Of a DNA stretch of 14,709 nucleotides, positions 12,947 through 14,709 are shown one piece after another. Each line of letters begins with the position of its first letter. Position 1 is the stretch's first letter. The DNA comes from CAZHZT01 sp964537285 (GTDB lineage Bacteria; Bacteroidota; Bacteroidia; Chitinophagales; Saprospiraceae): assembly GCA_964537285.1 (NCBI GenBank), contig CAZHZT010000137.1:1-14709 (forward strand), in the 5' to 3' direction. The notes below the pieces were generated by a model. The model saw only the letters and a program-made list of their open reading frames with translations. It ran no database searches and was not told where the DNA came from. The position numbers and the translations under genes are program-made.

Positions 12947-13819
12947 ATGAAAAAGTGGCTATGGATACCTGCTGTTCTTATTGCCTTTTTTGTGGTAGAT
13001 CGAGTTTTGGCAAGCTTATTGCAAAATTGGGTTGAAAATAGCCAGTTTCGGTATTCAAGATTGTACAAGGGAACTGCTGAAAGTGATATTTTATTGATAG
13101 GAAATTCAAGGGGGTTGATGTTTTTTCAACCTATAGTTGAAGAATTAACAGGAAAAAAAACATTTAATATTAGCTACAACGGGATGCCTTCTGATTTGGC
13201 TACCGTTTTAACAGAAGATTATCTGGAAAAATATCCAAAACCTTCCCTGGTTTTGGTAGACATCACTCTTTGTGACCGGCACAATCCGGAATTAATTGCT
13301 TCTTTTCATCCCTATCGGAAGTATTCTTTTCGGTTAGAACAGTTGATAAAAAAAACGAAGCCCAATGCCTATTATGCTGGTCATTTGAGTAAGTTGTTCC
13401 GGTTTAATAATGAAATTTTTCAGCGAGCTATGGTCTATGCTAATAAACCAGATACGGATTGGCTGATGGATCGAGTGATTAATCAGAATTTGAAAGAAAG
13501 GGTAGGCGAGGAACAGGAGGTGGTTTACCAAACACCCGAGGATCTTTTTCAAAAGCTCAAGGGTTTAGTTGCAGTGCTTGAAGCGCATCAAATTCCGTTT
13601 AAATTATTGGTAAACCCTTATTACCCGCCCTATATTCAACGCATGAAATCCTATTCTGGTTGGTTGAAGGAAATGAGTAACCGCTTAGGTTATGAAATAC
13701 TTGATTATTCGGAAGCCATTCAGCAAGCTGATTTTTTTGGTGATTATCTTCATTTGAACAAACAGGGGGCAGCGGTTTACATGAAAAAGTTGTTAGAAGA
13801 TGGGGTTTTAGAGTTTTAG
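12947..13819 (+). CDS. SGNH-like membrane-anchored protein, putative O-acylation partner
   Basis: From ATG 12947 this is 290 residues with an N-terminal membrane helix (about 3-24). The signs of an SGNH fold are the possible nucleophile Ser54 in ILLIGNSRG (48-56) and the Asp266-His269 pair in GDYLHLNKQG (265-274). No clear GTND block is seen; a NISYNGMPSD segment (74-83) may carry the block II residue. This pattern resembles DltD/AlgJ-like proteins that act with MBOAT transporters, so it is likely the periplasmic transferase of the pair. An upstream TTG (12941) overlaps the MBOAT stop, but the ATG two codons later is preferred. It is the last gene of the locus. Confidence 0.85.
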   Translation: MKKWLWIPAVLIAFFVVDRVLASLLQNWVENSQFRYSRLYKGTAESDILLIGNSRGLMFFQPIVEELTGKKTFNISYNGMPSDLATVLTEDYLEKYPKPSLVLVDITLCDRHNPELIASFHPYRKYSFRLEQLIKKTKPNAYYAGHLSKLFRFNNEIFQRAMVYANKPDTDWLMDRVINQNLKERVGEEQEVVYQTPEDLFQKLKGLVAVLEAHQIPFKLLVNPYYPPYIQRMKSYSGWLKEMSNRLGYEILDYSEAIQQADFFGDYLHLNKQGAAVYMKKLLEDGVLEF

Positions 13820-13822
13820 CTT

Positions 13823-14551
13823 CTACCGGGTTTGAAAAAGCGTATAAGCTTTTTTCAAACCCACCCCGGTCCTTTGAGCAATAGCCAGTTCCAGCTGCCT
13901 AATTTCATTTTGAATGCGAAGTTTAGATTCTTGTGCATTGTGGTAGGTGGTAGAAGTGATGGCATACTCATTCAGGCTAACCTCTCCTTTTTTTAGTAGC
14001 TGTTCGCTTAAAAGGTAGGCGGTGTAAGCATTTTCCTCGGCTTCTATTTTGCTTTTAAGCACCTCCTGGGTGTTGAGGTAGGTGGCATATAATTGGAGCA
14101 CTTCCGCCCGGACGATCATCTTTTGTTGATCAAGGTCTGCTTTTGCTATGTTGAGCTCTTCTTTGGCGATTTTAGTCTTTTGTGGGTTATTTAAGAAACT
14201 TCCGAGACTGACGGAGGCTCCGAAGTTATAGATTGGAAGGAAAACGGTTTCGTTTTCATTCGTGTTAATGAGGCGATTTAAGCTGACTTCGTTAAGGTTG
14301 AAGGTAGCCTGCACACCGTTGGCCCAATCATTTTTAGCTAGTTTAATATTGCGTTCGGCGATGTCGATTTCGGATTCATAGGTGCGATTCTTCGGACTAT
14401 TTGCCCAGGCCAGGTAGACCAGAAAGTCTTCGAAAGTCTGAATATTTTGAACCGTAACAGGTACGATTGTATCATGATCAATGGTGAATTGGGATGAAAG
14501 GTTCGCGAGAGGGAACAAGGAAAAAAGGATGAATAGAATTTGAATTTTCAT
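13823..14551 (-). CDS. Short TolC-like outer membrane protein
   Basis: This 242-residue protein has a signal peptide (about 1-20, no lipobox Cys). Residues about 60-240 have the look of one TolC/OEP repeat: a 'ERNIKLAKNDWANGVQATFNLN' start, a beta segment (YNFGASVSLGSFLNNP) and two long helices with heptad-like spacing (KTKIAKEELNIAKADLDQQK and AENAYTAYLLSEQLLKKGEVSLNEY-type). Full TolC proteins are about twice this length with two such repeats, so this is a half-size form. It might work as a multimer or be a decayed gene, but the frame is intact. It converges on the polysaccharide locus with three bases between the stop codons and may take part in export. Confidence 0.75.
   Translation of the reverse strand: MKIQILFILFSLFPLANLSSQFTIDHDTIVPVTVQNIQTFEDFLVYLAWANSPKNRTYESEIDIAERNIKLAKNDWANGVQATFNLNEVSLNRLINTNENETVFLPIYNFGASVSLGSFLNNPQKTKIAKEELNIAKADLDQQKMIVRAEVLQLYATYLNTQEVLKSKIEAEENAYTAYLLSEQLLKKGEVSLNEYAITSTTYHNAQESKLRIQNEIRQLELAIAQRTGVGLKKAYTLFQTR
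13828..13862. terminator. Candidate bidirectional hairpin overlapping the TolC-like C-terminus
   Basis: gggtttgaaaaagc (13828-13841) pairs with gcttttttcaaaccc (13848-13862) with one bulged base. It lies just after the stop codon of the polysaccharide locus and inside the last codons of the convergent TolC-like gene. No U-run follows on either side, so termination is likely but not proven. Confidence 0.5.
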
Positions 14552-14709
14552 ATTTGAATTGGGAATTATTTGCTGTTAATAGTTATTTGATTAAATTTTC
14601 TTTCCAAGGGCACAAAAGCAAAATGCAGTATTTTTGATTAATTCAATTAAATAAATAGTTCTTTGACATAAATTGTGAAAAAATGGAACTTCAAAATGAT
14701 AACCCTTTC
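14552..14709. other. Upstream region of the TolC-like gene
   Basis: These 158 bases are AT-rich and carry the motif gttctttgacataaattgtg (14658-14677), which recurs at 3513-3530. I see no clear promoter match and no gene reaching in from the right edge. Confidence 0.4.

Overview
The window looks like chromosomal DNA of a member of the Bacteroidota. The support is AT-rich coding DNA, several short lipoproteins with a Cys lipobox followed by acidic residues, a promoter of the phylum-typical TTTG / TAnnTTTG form in front of a tRNA operon, tRNA genes without an encoded CCA end, and family-level matches such as a DUF4836-like lipoprotein. I cannot place the genus.

Left part (1-2060): two unrelated lipoprotein genes are divergently arranged (985 to 149 on the minus strand, 1553 to 2056 on the plus strand). 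The 567-base gap between them is filled with palindromic, apparently dispersed repeats. A second copy of part of this repeat lies downstream of the first gene.

Centre-left (2070-2800, minus strand): a two-gene tRNA operon runs from a clear promoter through tRNA-Gly(GCC) and tRNA-Leu(UAA) to a strong hairpin terminator. The tRNA-Leu gene is interrupted after U34 of its anticodon by a 385-nt group I intron with a complete recognisable core (P1 to P9, R and S motifs). It sits at the same site and has the same motif style as the well-known cyanobacterial/plastid tRNA-Leu(UAA) intron. A short HNH-endonuclease-like reading frame is nested in the P1 loop. This is the most remarkable item in the window.

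Centre (2814-6418, minus strand): an orphan ABC-type ATPase, a DUF4836-like lipoprotein and a membrane-anchored family 2 glycosyltransferase.

Right part (7073-13819, plus strand): a seven-gene polysaccharide locus. In order it holds a stand-alone receiver protein, an initiating sugar transferase with a receiver-like N-terminal part, a membrane family 2 glycosyltransferase, an FkbM-type methyltransferase, an SGNH/GDSL hydrolase, an MBOAT (AlgI-like) O-acyltransferase and a second SGNH-like membrane-anchored protein. Several of these overlap or are separated by only a few bases. The set would start a lipid-linked glycan, elongate it, methylate it and O-acylate it outside the inner membrane; this pathway is inference from families and order. 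A 34-bp perfect hairpin separates the second and third genes. A short TolC-like gene converges on the end of the locus from the other strand.
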